Shown: positions 33,665 through 42,780 of the stretch, in pieces | Numbering within the stretch: position 1 is the stretch's first letter | Layout of the letters: the number at the start of each line of letters is the position of its first letter | The notes under the pieces: generated by a model | Told to the model about the DNA's origin: nothing | Databases searched by the model: none | What the model saw: only the letters and a program-made list of their open reading frames with translations | Position numbers and translations under genes: made by a program | Assembly (NCBI GenBank): GCA_030428945.1 | Contig: JAUIEC010000016.1 | Span: forward strand, 62,001-126,000 | Direction: 5' to 3' | Length of the DNA: 64,000 nt | Source of the DNA: Phycisphaerae bacterium | Lineage (GTDB): Bacteria > Planctomycetota > Phycisphaerae > UBA1845 > Fen-1342

Positions 33665-34899
33665 GGCGCCATGGTAGCGTCACGTTCCGGAATGTAGCGC
33701 CGCCGACCCAGCAGGCGGTAGCAGACCAGGAAGGTCGCGGTCGCCAGCGCCACGCCGCCGCACAGGTCGCTCGGCCAGTGAAACTGGTTGACGACCCGCT
33801 CGAACATGATCGCCGCGGCCACGAAGAAGAAGTAGACCCGCCCGTTCGGGAAGTAACAGCTCAGCAGGATCGCGACCAGTACGTTGAAGGTCGTGTGCCC
33901 GGACGGGAACGCGTTCATCGTCTGGCTGAAGCGGAAGGGCTCGAAGGTGAAGGCCCCCACTTCGACCAGCGGGCGGGCCCGGCCGATAGCGGTCTTGAAC
34001 AGGTGCAGCGCGATCGTCGAAGTCGTTACGGCCGTGAAGAACCCGAACAGCAGCGCGTGCCCGTTCGCGAAGGTCGTCAGCAGAGCGTAAAGCAGCACCA
34101 GTCCGACCAGCAGACCGATCACCGGACCGGCCGTCGCGTAGACCCGCTGGACGTGCGGATCGCTCAGGATCCCGGCCACCTGCAGGTCCCAGGTTCCTCC
34201 GCCGGCCGAGTTCGCCAGCAGCGCCAGCGAAACCGTCAGGCAGGCGATCCCCCAGGCCAGCAGCGGCAGGGTCGGACGCGGCGGCCGGGCATCGGGTCGC
34301 AGGTCCGTCGCCCGTCGCCCGAAGACCTGCAGCCCGAGCCAGATCACCAGCAGCGCCACGGCCGCGCCACCGAGAACATCGGACAGGAAGTGCCGGTCGC
34401 TGACCATCCGTTCGAGGCAGATGTTCGCGGCGCCGAACCAGAAGACGTAACGGAAGCGCGGCAGGTAGCGGCCGAGCAGAACGCCGAGCGTAATCGCGGT
34501 CGTGGCGTGGCCGGACGGGAAACTCTGCATGCTGCCGTGGACTTCGTGCAGCGCCTCGGTAGTGAAGGCGAAGCTGCCCAGGTCGGTGTCGGGCCGCGCG
34601 CGACCGATCAGCACCTTGAGCAGTTGCGTCAGGGCGGCCGAACCGACCAGGGCGAAGGCATAGAGCCCGAGCCGCTTCGCCGGCTTCGGATAGCTGGCCA
34701 GGATGAACAGCAGGTAGAAGAACGGGCTGCTGCCGAAGATGATGCCGAGCGTCTGGTTGAAGCTGTCCTGGCGAAGGACCGGCTGGTCGTTGACTTCGCC
34801 GACCTGGTCGAGCATCCAGCTACTGGCGGCCTGGTCCAGCGGCAGCAGCAGGCCGGCCAGCAGCAGCGAAACAGCGACGACCCACCAGCCGGAGCGCAT
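33661..34899 (-). CDS. Tandem-duplicated PAP2 phosphatase
   Basis: The 412-residue membrane protein contains two complete PAP2 active sites. Site 1: KVLIGRARP at 95-103, PSGH 128-131, R164/H170/D174 in ERMVSDRHFLSD. Site 2: KTAIGRARP at 302-310, PSGH 332-335, R368/H374/D378 in ERVVNQFHWPSD. The spacings match between halves, so this is an internal duplication of a six-helix phosphatase. Both sites have ER rather than the usual SR before the last histidine. PAP2 enzymes dephosphorylate lipid phosphates such as undecaprenyl pyrophosphate or phosphatidic acid. The gene starts six bases after the pyrB stop and overlaps the sulfatase start. Confidence 0.9.
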   Translation of the reverse strand: MRSGWWVVAVSLLLAGLLLPLDQAASSWMLDQVGEVNDQPVLRQDSFNQTLGIIFGSSPFFYLLFILASYPKPAKRLGLYAFALVGSAALTQLLKVLIGRARPDTDLGSFAFTTEALHEVHGSMQSFPSGHATTAITLGVLLGRYLPRFRYVFWFGAANICLERMVSDRHFLSDVLGGAAVALLVIWLGLQVFGRRATDLRPDARPPRPTLPLLAWGIACLTVSLALLANSAGGGTWDLQVAGILSDPHVQRVYATAGPVIGLLVGLVLLYALLTTFANGHALLFGFFTAVTTSTIALHLFKTAIGRARPLVEVGAFTFEPFRFSQTMNAFPSGHTTFNVLVAILLSCYFPNGRVYFFFVAAAIMFERVVNQFHWPSDLCGGVALATATFLVCYRLLGRRRYIPERDATMAP

Positions 34900-34905
34900 G
34901 CCGGG

Positions 34906-35862
34906 CTAGCGGCCCTTGCCGGCGGCCTGCTGGCAGAGGAACAGCACGGCCATCCGGACCGCGAGCCCGTTGGTCACCTGCCGCAGGATGGTGGACTGTG
35001 GTCCGTCGGCGATGTCGGCCGCGAGTTCCAGCCCGCGGTTGACCGGGCCGGGGTGCATGATCAGCACGTCCGGCTTGCAGCGGGCGAGTCGCTTGCGGTC
35101 GAAGCCGAAGAGCTGCACGTACTCGCGGACCGAAGGAAACACCGGGCTGGTAATGCGTTCCTTCTGGATCCGCAGCATGTTGATCACGTCGAGTTCCGGC
35201 AGCACGTCGTCCAGCTTGTGGACCACGCGTGCGCCGAACTGCTCGAAGGTCCGCGGGGCGAGCGTCGGCGGGCCGACCAGCGTGACCCGGGCCCCCATCT
35301 TGATCAGGCCGCGCATGTCACTGCGGGCGACGCGCGAGTGCGCGATGTCGCCGACGATCGCGACGTTGAGACCCTCGATGCGGCCCTTCCGCTCGCGAAT
35401 GGTGAACAGGTCGAGCAGCGCCTGGGTCGGATGCGCGTGCTGCCCGTCGCCCGCGTTGATCACGCAGCAGTCGACCGCCTGGCTCAGGTCCAGCGCGGCG
35501 CCCGCCGACGGGTGCCGGATGATCATGATGTCGACGCCCATCGCCTCGATGTTGCGGGCCGTGTCGCGCAGCGATTCACCCTTGGCCGTCGACGAGGACT
35601 TGGCCGAGAAGTCCAGAACGTCCGCGCTCAGCCGCTGCGCGGCCAGCGAGAAACTCATCCGCGTGCGGGTGCTCTCCTCGAAGAACAGGTTGACGACCAC
35701 GCGACCGCGGAGGGCCGGGACCTTCTTGATGCTGCGCGTGCTGACTTCCTGGAAGCTGGCGGCGGTGTCGAGGATGAATTCGATTTCGTCGCGGGTCAGG
35801 TCGGCCAGACCGAGCAGATGCTTGCGCGTCCAGACGGGGTCGTCGACGGCCGGTTCGGTCAT
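34906..35862 (-). CDS. pyrB: Aspartate carbamoyltransferase catalytic subunit
   Basis: 318 residues, matching the family length of about 310. Carbamoyl phosphate contacts are in FFEESTRTRMSF (the STRT motif), and HPTQALLDLFT carries the second conserved block; MHPGPVNRGLEL is the C-terminal signature. It makes carbamoyl-aspartate, the committed step of pyrimidine synthesis, in the cytoplasm. The start overlaps the pyrR stop (ATGA). The usual pyrC partner does not follow; instead a PAP2 and a sulfatase gene follow within a few bases. Confidence 0.95.
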   Translation of the reverse strand: MTEPAVDDPVWTRKHLLGLADLTRDEIEFILDTAASFQEVSTRSIKKVPALRGRVVVNLFFEESTRTRMSFSLAAQRLSADVLDFSAKSSSTAKGESLRDTARNIEAMGVDIMIIRHPSAGAALDLSQAVDCCVINAGDGQHAHPTQALLDLFTIRERKGRIEGLNVAIVGDIAHSRVARSDMRGLIKMGARVTLVGPPTLAPRTFEQFGARVVHKLDDVLPELDVINMLRIQKERITSPVFPSVREYVQLFGFDRKRLARCKPDVLIMHPGPVNRGLELAADIADGPQSTILRQVTNGLAVRMAVLFLCQQAAGKGR

Positions 35863-36377
35863 ACCAGGACGACCTCGTCGACGTCGTCGAACTCGGTGAC
35901 CTTGACCTTGACGATGTGGTCGGCGGTCGTTTCGGTCGTCAGCCCGCAGAAGTCGGGCTGGATCGGAAGCTCACGCCAGCCGCGGTCGATCAGCACGGCC
36001 AGCTTGACCGCCCGCGGACGACCCAGGTCCGTCAGGGCATCGAGCGCCGCCCGGACCGAGCGGCCGGTGTAAAGGACGTCATCGACGAGGACCAGCCAGG
36101 TGTCGGTGATGTCGAAGCCGATCTCGGTCCCGCGCAGAACCGCGTTCGGCCCGATCGTCGTCAGGTCGTCGCGGTACAGCGTGATGTCCAGGGCCCCGTG
36201 CTGAGCGGCCGGTCGCCCGTGCTGCTCCAGCAGAGGAAGCAGTCGCTGGGCGAGAATCTCGCCCCGCCGGCGGATCCCCACGATACTGAGCGGCGCGTCC
36301 TCGGGGCAGGCGGCTCCGATCGCGGCCGCCATCCGATCGAGCGTTTCGTGCATCTGTTCAGAGGTGAGCAGGTTCAT
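35859..36377 (-). CDS. pyrR: PyrR: pyrimidine operon regulator / uracil phosphoribosyltransferase
   Basis: 172 residues. The PRPP-binding loop is VLVDDVLYTGRSVRAALDAL; SIVGIRRRGEILAQRL and ITLYRDDL are the other family blocks, and KVKVTEFDDVDEVVL ends the protein. PyrR binds RNA attenuators of pyr operons in Firmicutes, and it also has UPRTase activity. Start is ATG 36377 (MNLLTSEQMHETL); the open frame continues far upstream across sat but lacks meaning. A promoter (36385-36413) would start the transcript at the start codon, leaving no leader for an attenuator. Confidence 0.92.
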   Translation of the reverse strand: MNLLTSEQMHETLDRMAAAIGAACPEDAPLSIVGIRRRGEILAQRLLPLLEQHGRPAAQHGALDITLYRDDLTTIGPNAVLRGTEIGFDITDTWLVLVDDVLYTGRSVRAALDALTDLGRPRAVKLAVLIDRGWRELPIQPDFCGLTTETTADHIVKVKVTEFDDVDEVVLV

Positions 36378-36384
36378 GGCGGTA

Positions 36385-36413
36385 AGGCTACCGTCGGCGG
36401 CCGGCAGCGCGAA
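36385..36413 (-). promoter_or_regulatory. Leaderless promoter for pyrR operon
   Basis: On the minus strand: TTCGCG (36413-36408), a 17-base spacer and TAGCCT (36390-36385), then 7 bases to the ATG at 36377. The transcript should start at or just before the ATG. Confidence 0.4.
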
Positions 36414-36432
36414 GCGTTCGCGGCGGAGCGGT

Positions 36433-36461
36433 TTGGAATCTTGCGGCCGGTTCCCTATACT
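36433..36461 (+). promoter_or_regulatory. Promoter for sat
   Basis: TTGGAA (36433-36438), a 17-base spacer and TATACT (36456-36461). The leader of about 75 bases contains the small hairpin gccgagtgtgattcggc and a taggag site before ATG 36543. Confidence 0.55.
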
Positions 36462-36542
36462 GGCCGGTTCTGAAAAAAGTCGAGGATACCGTTGTTCTGG
36501 TAAGCCGAGTGTGATTCGGCACTTGCGTAGGAGTTGCTGGTA

Positions 36543-37709
36543 ATGAGCGAAAAGGGACTGATCGCGGCCCACGGTGGCAAACTGGTCAATCTGGTCGTTT
36601 CGGATGCGGAAAAGGGCAAGCTCGAGGCCGCGGCCAAGGACATGGTCCGGATCGAACTGCCGGCCCGCGAGCAGTGCGACCTGGAACTGCTGTCCTGCGG
36701 TGCGATGAGCCCGCTGGAAGGCTTCATGGGCGAGAAGGACTTCCACGCGGTCTGCGATAACATGCGTCTGGCCAACGGTTTGCCCTGGCCGATGCCGATC
36801 ACCTGCTCGGTCTCCGAAGATGTCGCCGCCGGGATCAAGGTCGGCCAGCAGGTCGCCCTGACCGATGACCAGGATCGCCTGCTGGGCGTTCTGGAAGTGA
36901 CCGAAAAGTACGCCCACGACAAGAAGAAGGAGGCCGAGAAGGCCTACGGCACCACCGATGAAGCCCACCCGGGCGTCGCGGTCGTCTACAGCCAGGGCGA
37001 TGTCTGCCTCGGCGGCCCCCTGAAGGTCACCACCCCGCGACACGACCCGGACTTCACCGAGTACCGCCTGACCCCGGCCCAGACCCGGGCCGACTTCCAG
37101 AAGAAGGGTTGGAAGACGGCCGTCGCCTTCCAGACCCGCAACCCGATTCACCGGGCCCACGAGTACATCATCAAGTGCGCCCTGGAAATCACCGACGGAC
37201 TGATGGTCCACCCCCTCGTCGGCGAGACCAAGGAAGGCGACATCCCGGCCGACGTGCGGATGCAGTGCTACGAGGTCCTGCTGAAGAACTACTTCAACAG
37301 CAAGAACACCGAACTGGCCGTCTGGCCGGCCGCGATGCGCTACGCCGGTCCGCGTGAAGCGATCCTGCACGCCCTGGTCCGCAAGAACTACGGCTGCACG
37401 CACTTCATCGTCGGCCGCGACCACGCCGGCGTCGGTGACTACTACGGCACCTACGACGCCCAGCGGATCTTCGACGAGTTCGAGCCGGGCGAACTGGGCA
37501 TCACGCCGCTCAACTTCGAACACTCGTTCTGGTGCAAGGTCTCCGGCGCGATGGCCAGCGACAAGACCACCAACAGCGGCAAGGAAGACCGCGTGTTCCT
37601 GTCCGGCACCAAGGTCCGCGAGATGCTCGCCAACGGCCAGCGCCCGCCGGCCGAGTTCACCCGCCCGGAAGTGGCCGACATCCTGATCGGCGCCATGCAG
37701 GCGAAGTAA
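36543..37709 (+). CDS. sat: Sulfate adenylyltransferase (ATP sulfurylase), dissimilatory/monomeric type
   Basis: 388 residues, the length of the single-polypeptide Sat family. The ATP-binding motif is [11 protein letters not shown] (residues about 197-207), followed by [25 protein letters not shown] and [11 protein letters not shown] are further conserved blocks. It forms APS from ATP and sulfate (or the reverse). This is not the CysD/CysN heteromeric type. It is monocistronic with its own promoter and a strong terminator; no APS reductase or kinase is adjacent. Confidence 0.95.
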   Translation: MSEKGLIAAHGGKLVNLVVSDAEKGKLEAAAKDMVRIELPAREQCDLELLSCGAMSPLEGFMGEKDFHAVCDNMRLANGLPWPMPITCSVSEDVAAGIKVGQQVALTDDQDRLLGVLEVTEKYAHDKKKEAEKAYGTTDEAHPGVAVVYSQGDVCLGGPLKVTTPRHDPDFTEYRLTPAQTRADFQKKGWKTAVAFQTRNPIHRAHEYIIKCALEITDGLMVHPLVGETKEGDIPADVRMQCYEVLLKNYFNSKNTELAVWPAAMRYAGPREAILHALVRKNYGCTHFIVGRDHAGVGDYYGTYDAQRIFDEFEPGELGITPLNFEHSFWCKVSGAMASDKTTNSGKEDRVFLSGTKVREMLANGQRPPAEFTRPEVADILIGAMQAK

Positions 37710-37737
37710 GTCCGCGACCAGGCACTCGCTGCAACAG

Positions 37738-37770
37738 GGCCCTCGACGCACGCGCGTCGGGGGCCTTTTT
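37738..37770 (+). terminator. sat terminator
   Basis: The stem ggccctcgacgc pairs with gcgtcgggggcc, with loop acgc, followed by ttttt. It has nearly the same sequence as the minus-strand terminator at 16574-16607. Confidence 0.85.
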
Positions 37771-37831
37771 GGTTTGGCGGATCGCGCGACGCCTGTTGTT
37801 CGATGCGAAGCGGCGATTGCGAATCGGCTCC

Positions 37832-37861
37832 TTGCCCGCCCTCGCCCTCGCTCCCTATCCT
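37832..37861 (+). promoter_or_regulatory. Leaderless promoter for the lipid kinase gene
   Basis: TTGCCC (37832-37837), an 18-base spacer and TATCCT (37856-37861), ending exactly six bases before ATG 37868. Confidence 0.45.
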
Positions 37862-37867
37862 CCCCGC

Positions 37868-38818
37868 ATGCGCTGCATCATCCACAACCCCTACGCCAAC
37901 CGCTGGCGATCCGGGAAACGCGCCGACGAGATCGCGGCCGCCCTGCGCGACGCGGGGTGCGACGGTCGCTTCCAGGCCACCGAGCGACCCGGGCACGCCC
38001 GCGAACTCGCCGAAGCGGCCGCACGCTCGGGCGACTTCTCCGCAGTCGTCGCCGCCGGCGGGGATGGCACCGTCTCCGAAGTCGCCAATGGCCTGCTGGA
38101 CGCCGCCGGCGACAGCGAAGCGACCATCCCGTTCGGGGTAATCCCGATCGGCACCGGCAACGACTTCGCGACCATGGCCGGCCTGCCACGCAACCCGGGC
38201 GACGCCGCCCGGATCCTCGCCGAGGGCCGGACCCGGGCGATCGACGTGATCCGGCTGCACCTCGGCACCGATGAGAACGGCCGCCCACCCCGGTACTTCA
38301 TCAACAACGCCGCGATAGGCATGGAACCACGCGTGACGATCGAGGCTTCGAAGATCAACTGGATCTCCGGCACGCCGCGGTACCTGCTGGCCACGCTGCG
38401 GGTCCTGCGACAACTGCAGCACTGGGAACTGCACGTCGAGTGGGACGACGGCAGCTTCCGGGATCCGGCCTTCATGCTCAGCATGTGCAACTCGCCGCGT
38501 ACCGGCGGCATGTTCCGCATGGCCCCCGATGCCCGGATGTCGGACGGCCTGATGGACTTCGTGATCGTGCCGCGGATGCCGATGACCAGCGTCCTGGCGA
38601 TGCTGCCGAAGATCATCTCCGGAAAGCACATCCGCGATCCCCGGGTGATCTACGGGCGGACCCGGCACCTGACGGCAAGGATCGAGTCCACCGGCCTGCC
38701 GAGTTCTCCCCTGCACGCCGACGGCGAGGTCCTCACGCAGGATGCCGTCAGGCTGACGGCCGAGATCCAGCCCGGCCGCCTGCAACTGCTTTCAAACTCC
38801 GACCAGGCTGCTTCGTGA
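37868..38818 (+). CDS. Diacylglycerol kinase family lipid kinase (YegS/BmrU-like)
   Basis: The 316-residue protein has the DAG-kinase catalytic motif VVAAGGDGTVSEVANGL (GGDGT) at about residues 60-76 and the nucleotide-binding PIGTGNDFA. The C-terminal beta-sandwich ends with SSPLHADGEVL, a conserved pattern in this family. It phosphorylates diacylglycerol or related lipids at the membrane using ATP. The start is set by a promoter whose -10 box lies six bases before the ATG; no Shine-Dalgarno is present. A PAP2 phosphatase in the window could act in the opposite direction (inference). Confidence 0.9.
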   Translation: MRCIIHNPYANRWRSGKRADEIAAALRDAGCDGRFQATERPGHARELAEAAARSGDFSAVVAAGGDGTVSEVANGLLDAAGDSEATIPFGVIPIGTGNDFATMAGLPRNPGDAARILAEGRTRAIDVIRLHLGTDENGRPPRYFINNAAIGMEPRVTIEASKINWISGTPRYLLATLRVLRQLQHWELHVEWDDGSFRDPAFMLSMCNSPRTGGMFRMAPDARMSDGLMDFVIVPRMPMTSVLAMLPKIISGKHIRDPRVIYGRTRHLTARIESTGLPSSPLHADGEVLTQDAVRLTAEIQPGRLQLLSNSDQAAS

Positions 38819-38879
38819 CAATCGCAACAGCCTGTCACGCATTGAATTGCGCCCAGCGACCGAGAATCACCGCTTTTTT

Positions 38880-38908
38880 TTGCCCGCGGCCGAAACCGGA
38901 GCTATATT
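38880..38908 (+). promoter_or_regulatory. Promoter of dnaG-rpoD
   Basis: TTGCCC (38880-38885), a 17-base spacer and TATATT (38903-38908). The expected start is about 38915. A T-run (ctttttttt) directly precedes it. Confidence 0.5.
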
Positions 38909-38971
38909 CACTTTGTTAACGATTGCGTGAGTGACCCTCTCTGTGCGCGGCTACCGGCACCCGGCGGATCT

Positions 38972-40870
38972 ATGGACCATTCTCTGAAAGACGCCATCCT
39001 CGATGCCGTCGACATCGTCGATGTCATCGGGGAGTCGGTCACCCTGCAGCGCAAGGGGAAGGAATTCGTCGGCCTGTGCCCGTTCCACAACGACCGCAAG
39101 CCGTCGATGTCGATCAATCCGGTCAAGCGGATCTTCAAGTGCTTCGCCTGCGGGGCGGGCGGCGACGTGATCCGCTTCATCCAGATGCACCGCAACCTCG
39201 AGTTCCGCGAGGCCCTCGCCTTCCTGGCGGACAAGGCCGGGATCGAGTTCCGCAGCACGCCGACCGACCAGCGGGCGACCGCGCTGCGCGAGCAGTTGCT
39301 GGCGGCGATGACCTTTGCCCGGAACCACTTCATCCGCAACCTGAAGAAGGGGGCTAACGGGCAGGCCGCATACGAGTACGCCCGGGGGCGGGGCCTGACG
39401 GACGCGACGATCGAGCAGTTCGGGATCGGTTTCGCCCCGGAGTCCTGGGATGACCTCGGGCGGGCGGCCGGCAAGGCCGGGCTGGATGCGGGCATTCTGC
39501 AGCAGGCGGGTCTGTGCGGAACCAACACATCTGGAAAGACTTACGATCGATTCCGCAACCGGCTGATCTTCCCGATCACCGACCGGCAGGGTCGCTGCGT
39601 GGCGTTCGGCGGGCGGGCCCTCGGTGACGACCCGGCCAAGTACCTGAACTCCCCCGAAACGGTGTTGTTTTCGAAGGGTCGGCTGCTGTACGGGATGCAG
39701 CAGGCCCGGCCTGTGATCGAGGCCGAGCGTTCGGCGGTGATCGTCGAGGGTTATCTGGACGCGATCCTGCTGCAGCAGGGCGGGGTCGGGAACGTGCTGG
39801 CGACGCTCGGGACGGCCCTTACGGATGCCCACGCCAAGGCCCTGCGGCCGATCGCGGACACGCTGATCCTGTGTTTTGACGCCGACGAGGCGGGTGAGCG
39901 GGCGGCGGACCGGGCGTTGGAGGTCTCGCTGAAGCAGAAGCTGGAGGTGCGTGTCGCGCTTCTGGAGGGGGGTCTGGACCCGGCGGATTACGTTATCAGA
40001 CATGGCGGCGAGGCTTTTAAGTCCTTGTTGCAATCGACGATAGCGGCGCTAGAATTCAAGTGGACCGTGACCGAGGCGGCGTATCGCGCCCAGGGGGAAC
40101 GGGGTCGCCGGGAGGCGATCGACCGGTATCTGCGATTCGTGGCCACCGCGATCGGATCGGGTGCGTTGGACCCGGTTTCGACGAGTGAGTTGATCGCGCG
40201 GCTGGCGGGGCTGTTGCAGTTGCCGCATCGGGCGATCCTGGAGACGCTGGATCAGTTACGGACGCGCGTCCACCGCGGGGAGTCGTTTCGAACGCCGGAC
40301 ACATCCCAACCGGAGTCGGCGTACGACGAATCGCTTGGCAGCCTGCCCGCTGGGCTGGTTTCCTCAATGGAAGAACTGTTCGGGATCGTTCTGCACGAAC
40401 CATCCCGGTTTGAGATGGTTGAGAGCAGCCTGACTGCTGGCAGCCAGCATTGTCGTGTATGGCAGCGGCTCGTGACGGAGATGTCGGCGCTGCTGGACGA
40501 GAAGCTGGCGTGTTCGGTGCAGGCTGTCCTGGCTCGGTGCGAGGATGACGCCGTGGCCGACCTCGTGGTGCGGGCTCGAACCCGCGTGTCGCAGCCGACG
40601 TGCTCCGACGAATTCTGCACACGGGTCGCCCAACGAGTCACCGACGAGCTCGGGTTCCTGCGAATCGGCAGCCTGCAGGCCAAGGTTCGCCGGACGGGTC
40701 TGCCCGCGGACGACCAGGCACGAGCGTTCGAATCGCTCTGCCGGGCCGCCCGCCAGCATCACGGGCAGCCCAGCGGGCAGGCGGTACTGCCGTCAGCCCA
40801 TCGCAGTCGGACGACCTATCGTCCGGGTGCGTCGGAAGAGGGAGATACATCCGGCCACCGGCCGGTCTGA
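38972..40870 (+). CDS. dnaG: DNA primase
   Basis: 632 residues. The N-terminal CHC2 zinc finger has C36, H39, C57 and C60 in LCPFHNDRKPS and FKCFACGAGG. The central RNA polymerase domain has the TOPRIM motifs VIVEGYLDAILL and CFDADEAGERAADRAL. The C-terminal part (from about 450) is the helicase-binding region. It makes RNA primers at the replication fork. ATG 38972 (MDHSLKDAIL) matches family N-termini; a GTG at 38927 would add 15 residues. It is followed 57 bases later by rpoD, echoing the dnaG-rpoD part of the macromolecular synthesis operon; rpsU is absent upstream. Confidence 0.95.
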   Translation: MDHSLKDAILDAVDIVDVIGESVTLQRKGKEFVGLCPFHNDRKPSMSINPVKRIFKCFACGAGGDVIRFIQMHRNLEFREALAFLADKAGIEFRSTPTDQRATALREQLLAAMTFARNHFIRNLKKGANGQAAYEYARGRGLTDATIEQFGIGFAPESWDDLGRAAGKAGLDAGILQQAGLCGTNTSGKTYDRFRNRLIFPITDRQGRCVAFGGRALGDDPAKYLNSPETVLFSKGRLLYGMQQARPVIEAERSAVIVEGYLDAILLQQGGVGNVLATLGTALTDAHAKALRPIADTLILCFDADEAGERAADRALEVSLKQKLEVRVALLEGGLDPADYVIRHGGEAFKSLLQSTIAALEFKWTVTEAAYRAQGERGRREAIDRYLRFVATAIGSGALDPVSTSELIARLAGLLQLPHRAILETLDQLRTRVHRGESFRTPDTSQPESAYDESLGSLPAGLVSSMEELFGIVLHEPSRFEMVESSLTAGSQHCRVWQRLVTEMSALLDEKLACSVQAVLARCEDDAVADLVVRARTRVSQPTCSDEFCTRVAQRVTDELGFLRIGSLQAKVRRTGLPADDQARAFESLCRAARQHHGQPSGQAVLPSAHRSRTTYRPGASEEGDTSGHRPV

Positions 40871-40927
40871 AGGGACGTGCGGGCCGCCTGAGGGAAGGCT
40901 TGAACCCCGCGCGAGGAGTAGCTGGAT

Positions 40928-42628
40928 ATGGCGACAGACACCACGAACGTAGCGGTAGACATCGACCCGATCGAGCAGTGCGTCACCGAACTGATCGAGA
41001 TGGGCAAGGGTCAGGGCTACCTGACCTGGGAGGCGCTCAACGAGTCGCTTCCCGACGAGGCCATCTCGCCCGAGAAGCTCGAGAGCGTCCTGAACCGCAT
41101 CGAGCAGCACAAGATCTCGATGATCGACGAGATCGAAGCGGAGAAGATGCGCGAAGGCGAGCGGAAGCGGAGCAACAACCTCGAGGGCGGCGAGTCGCTC
41201 GACGAGGTCACCGAGGCCGACCTGGCCGAAACCGCCGTCCGCCGGATCGACGATCCCGTCCGCATGTACCTGACGCAGATGGGCGAGATCCCCCTGCTGA
41301 CCCGCGAGGAGGAAATCGCCCTCGCCAAGAAGATCGAGCTGACCCGCATGGCCTTCCGCCGCAAGGTCCTCGAAAACGACTACTGCATGCTGCAGGCCGT
41401 CGAACTGATGCAGGCCGTCTCCGATGGCCGCATGCCGTTCGACCGCACCATGAAGATCTCGACCGCCGAGAGCATGGGCAAGGCGACCATCGTCCAGCGA
41501 CTGCCGGCCAACCTGGCCACCGTCCGCAAGCTGCTGGAACTGAACCAGGCGGACTGGACCACGATCCGCGAACCGCGCAGCACGGCCGCCTCGCGGACCG
41601 AGTCGACCGACCGGATGAACCAGCGCCGCCGCCGGGCGGTCACGCTGCTCGAAGAACTGCCGCTGCGGACCAGCCGGATCACGCCGCTGATGCGCAAGCT
41701 GCAGGCGATGACCCGCAAGATGGAGCAGGTCAGCGAACTGATCCGCGTCGAAGGCAAGGAACTGCCGGCCGACGAACTCGAGGCCATGAAGGACGAGCTG
41801 TCCGGCATGACCGACATGCTCTGTGAGAAGGTCGAAGACCTCCGCAAGCGGGTCGACGACGGCGACAAGGTCTTCGGCGAGTACGAGGAAGCCAAGCGGC
41901 GTCTGGCCGGCGGCAACCTGCGGCTGGTCGTTTCGATCGCCAAGAAGTACCGCAACCGCGGGCTGAGCTTCCTGGACATCATCCAGGAGGGCAACACCGG
42001 CCTGATGCGGGCGGTCGACAAGTACGAGTACCGCCGCGGCTACAAGTTCAGCACCTACGCGACCTGGTGGATTCGCCAGGCGATCACCCGCGCGATCGCC
42101 GATCATGCCCGCACGATCCGCATCCCCGTGCACATGATCGAGACGATGAGCAAGCTGCGGAACATCAGCAAGAAGCTGCTCCAGGATCTCGGCCGCGAGC
42201 CGACGATCGAAGAGATCGCCGTGATCGCCGACATGCCGGTGGCCGAGGCCCGGCGAGTGATGAAGATCAGCCGGCACCCGATCTCGCTGGACCGCCCGGT
42301 CGGCGAGAGCGAGGACTCGTACTTCGGCGACTTCATCGAGGACGACAAGGCCGAGTCGCCGGTGACCAGCGCGACCGGCGAGATGCTGAAGGACCGGATC
42401 GAATCGGTGCTGAAGACGCTGACGTATCGCGAGCGCGAGATCATCAAGCTGCGATACGGCATCGGCGACGGCTACACCTACACGCTCGAAGAGGTCGGGA
42501 AGATCTTCAAGGTCACCCGCGAACGCGTCCGGCAGGTCGAAGCCAAGGCCATCCGCAAGCTGCAGCACCCGGTCCGCAGCCGCAAGCTGGAAGGCTTCCT
42601 CGACAAGCTCGGCACCGGGACGAGCTGA
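40928..42628 (+). CDS. rpoD: Housekeeping sigma factor (sigma-70/RpoD)
   Basis: 566 residues with all sigma-70 regions. Region 1.1-like N-terminus: [20 protein letters not shown]. Region 1.2: [21 protein letters not shown] non-conserved region lies about 150-310. Region 2.4: [20 protein letters not shown], and region 4.2 is [20 protein letters not shown]. It recruits core polymerase to -35/-10 promoters such as those found here (TTGNNN and TANNNT). It is co-transcribed with dnaG. A clear terminator follows at 42665. Confidence 0.97.
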   Translation: MATDTTNVAVDIDPIEQCVTELIEMGKGQGYLTWEALNESLPDEAISPEKLESVLNRIEQHKISMIDEIEAEKMREGERKRSNNLEGGESLDEVTEADLAETAVRRIDDPVRMYLTQMGEIPLLTREEEIALAKKIELTRMAFRRKVLENDYCMLQAVELMQAVSDGRMPFDRTMKISTAESMGKATIVQRLPANLATVRKLLELNQADWTTIREPRSTAASRTESTDRMNQRRRRAVTLLEELPLRTSRITPLMRKLQAMTRKMEQVSELIRVEGKELPADELEAMKDELSGMTDMLCEKVEDLRKRVDDGDKVFGEYEEAKRRLAGGNLRLVVSIAKKYRNRGLSFLDIIQEGNTGLMRAVDKYEYRRGYKFSTYATWWIRQAITRAIADHARTIRIPVHMIETMSKLRNISKKLLQDLGREPTIEEIAVIADMPVAEARRVMKISRHPISLDRPVGESEDSYFGDFIEDDKAESPVTSATGEMLKDRIESVLKTLTYREREIIKLRYGIGDGYTYTLEEVGKIFKVTRERVRQVEAKAIRKLQHPVRSRKLEGFLDKLGTGTS

Positions 42629-42664
42629 ACGCCCGCCCAAGAGTGACAGCGTGAATGTGCGAAT

Positions 42665-42699
42665 GGGTGAAAGAGTGGCAACGCTCTTTCACCCTTTTT
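42665..42699 (+). terminator. rpoD terminator
   Basis: The perfect stem gggtgaaagag / ctctttcaccc with an 8-base loop is followed by ttttt. The arm sequence resembles the GTGAAAGA repeats found after other genes. Confidence 0.85.
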
Positions 42700-42780
42700 C
42701 TTCCTGAACGTTCGCCCGGACGCCGCCCCCCTTTCCGGACAACCGGTCCGGCAGACCGCTCCGTCGCGTACGCTGGGGAC

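Noticed and set aside
36378..37751. Long N-terminal extension of pyrR across sat
   Set aside because: The frame is open only because of GC-rich antisense to sat; the PyrR family begins at MNLLTSEQM.
42640..42710. A further MITE copy after rpoD
   Set aside because: Only the gtgaaagag arms are shared; they form a normal terminator and the terminal repeats are missing.
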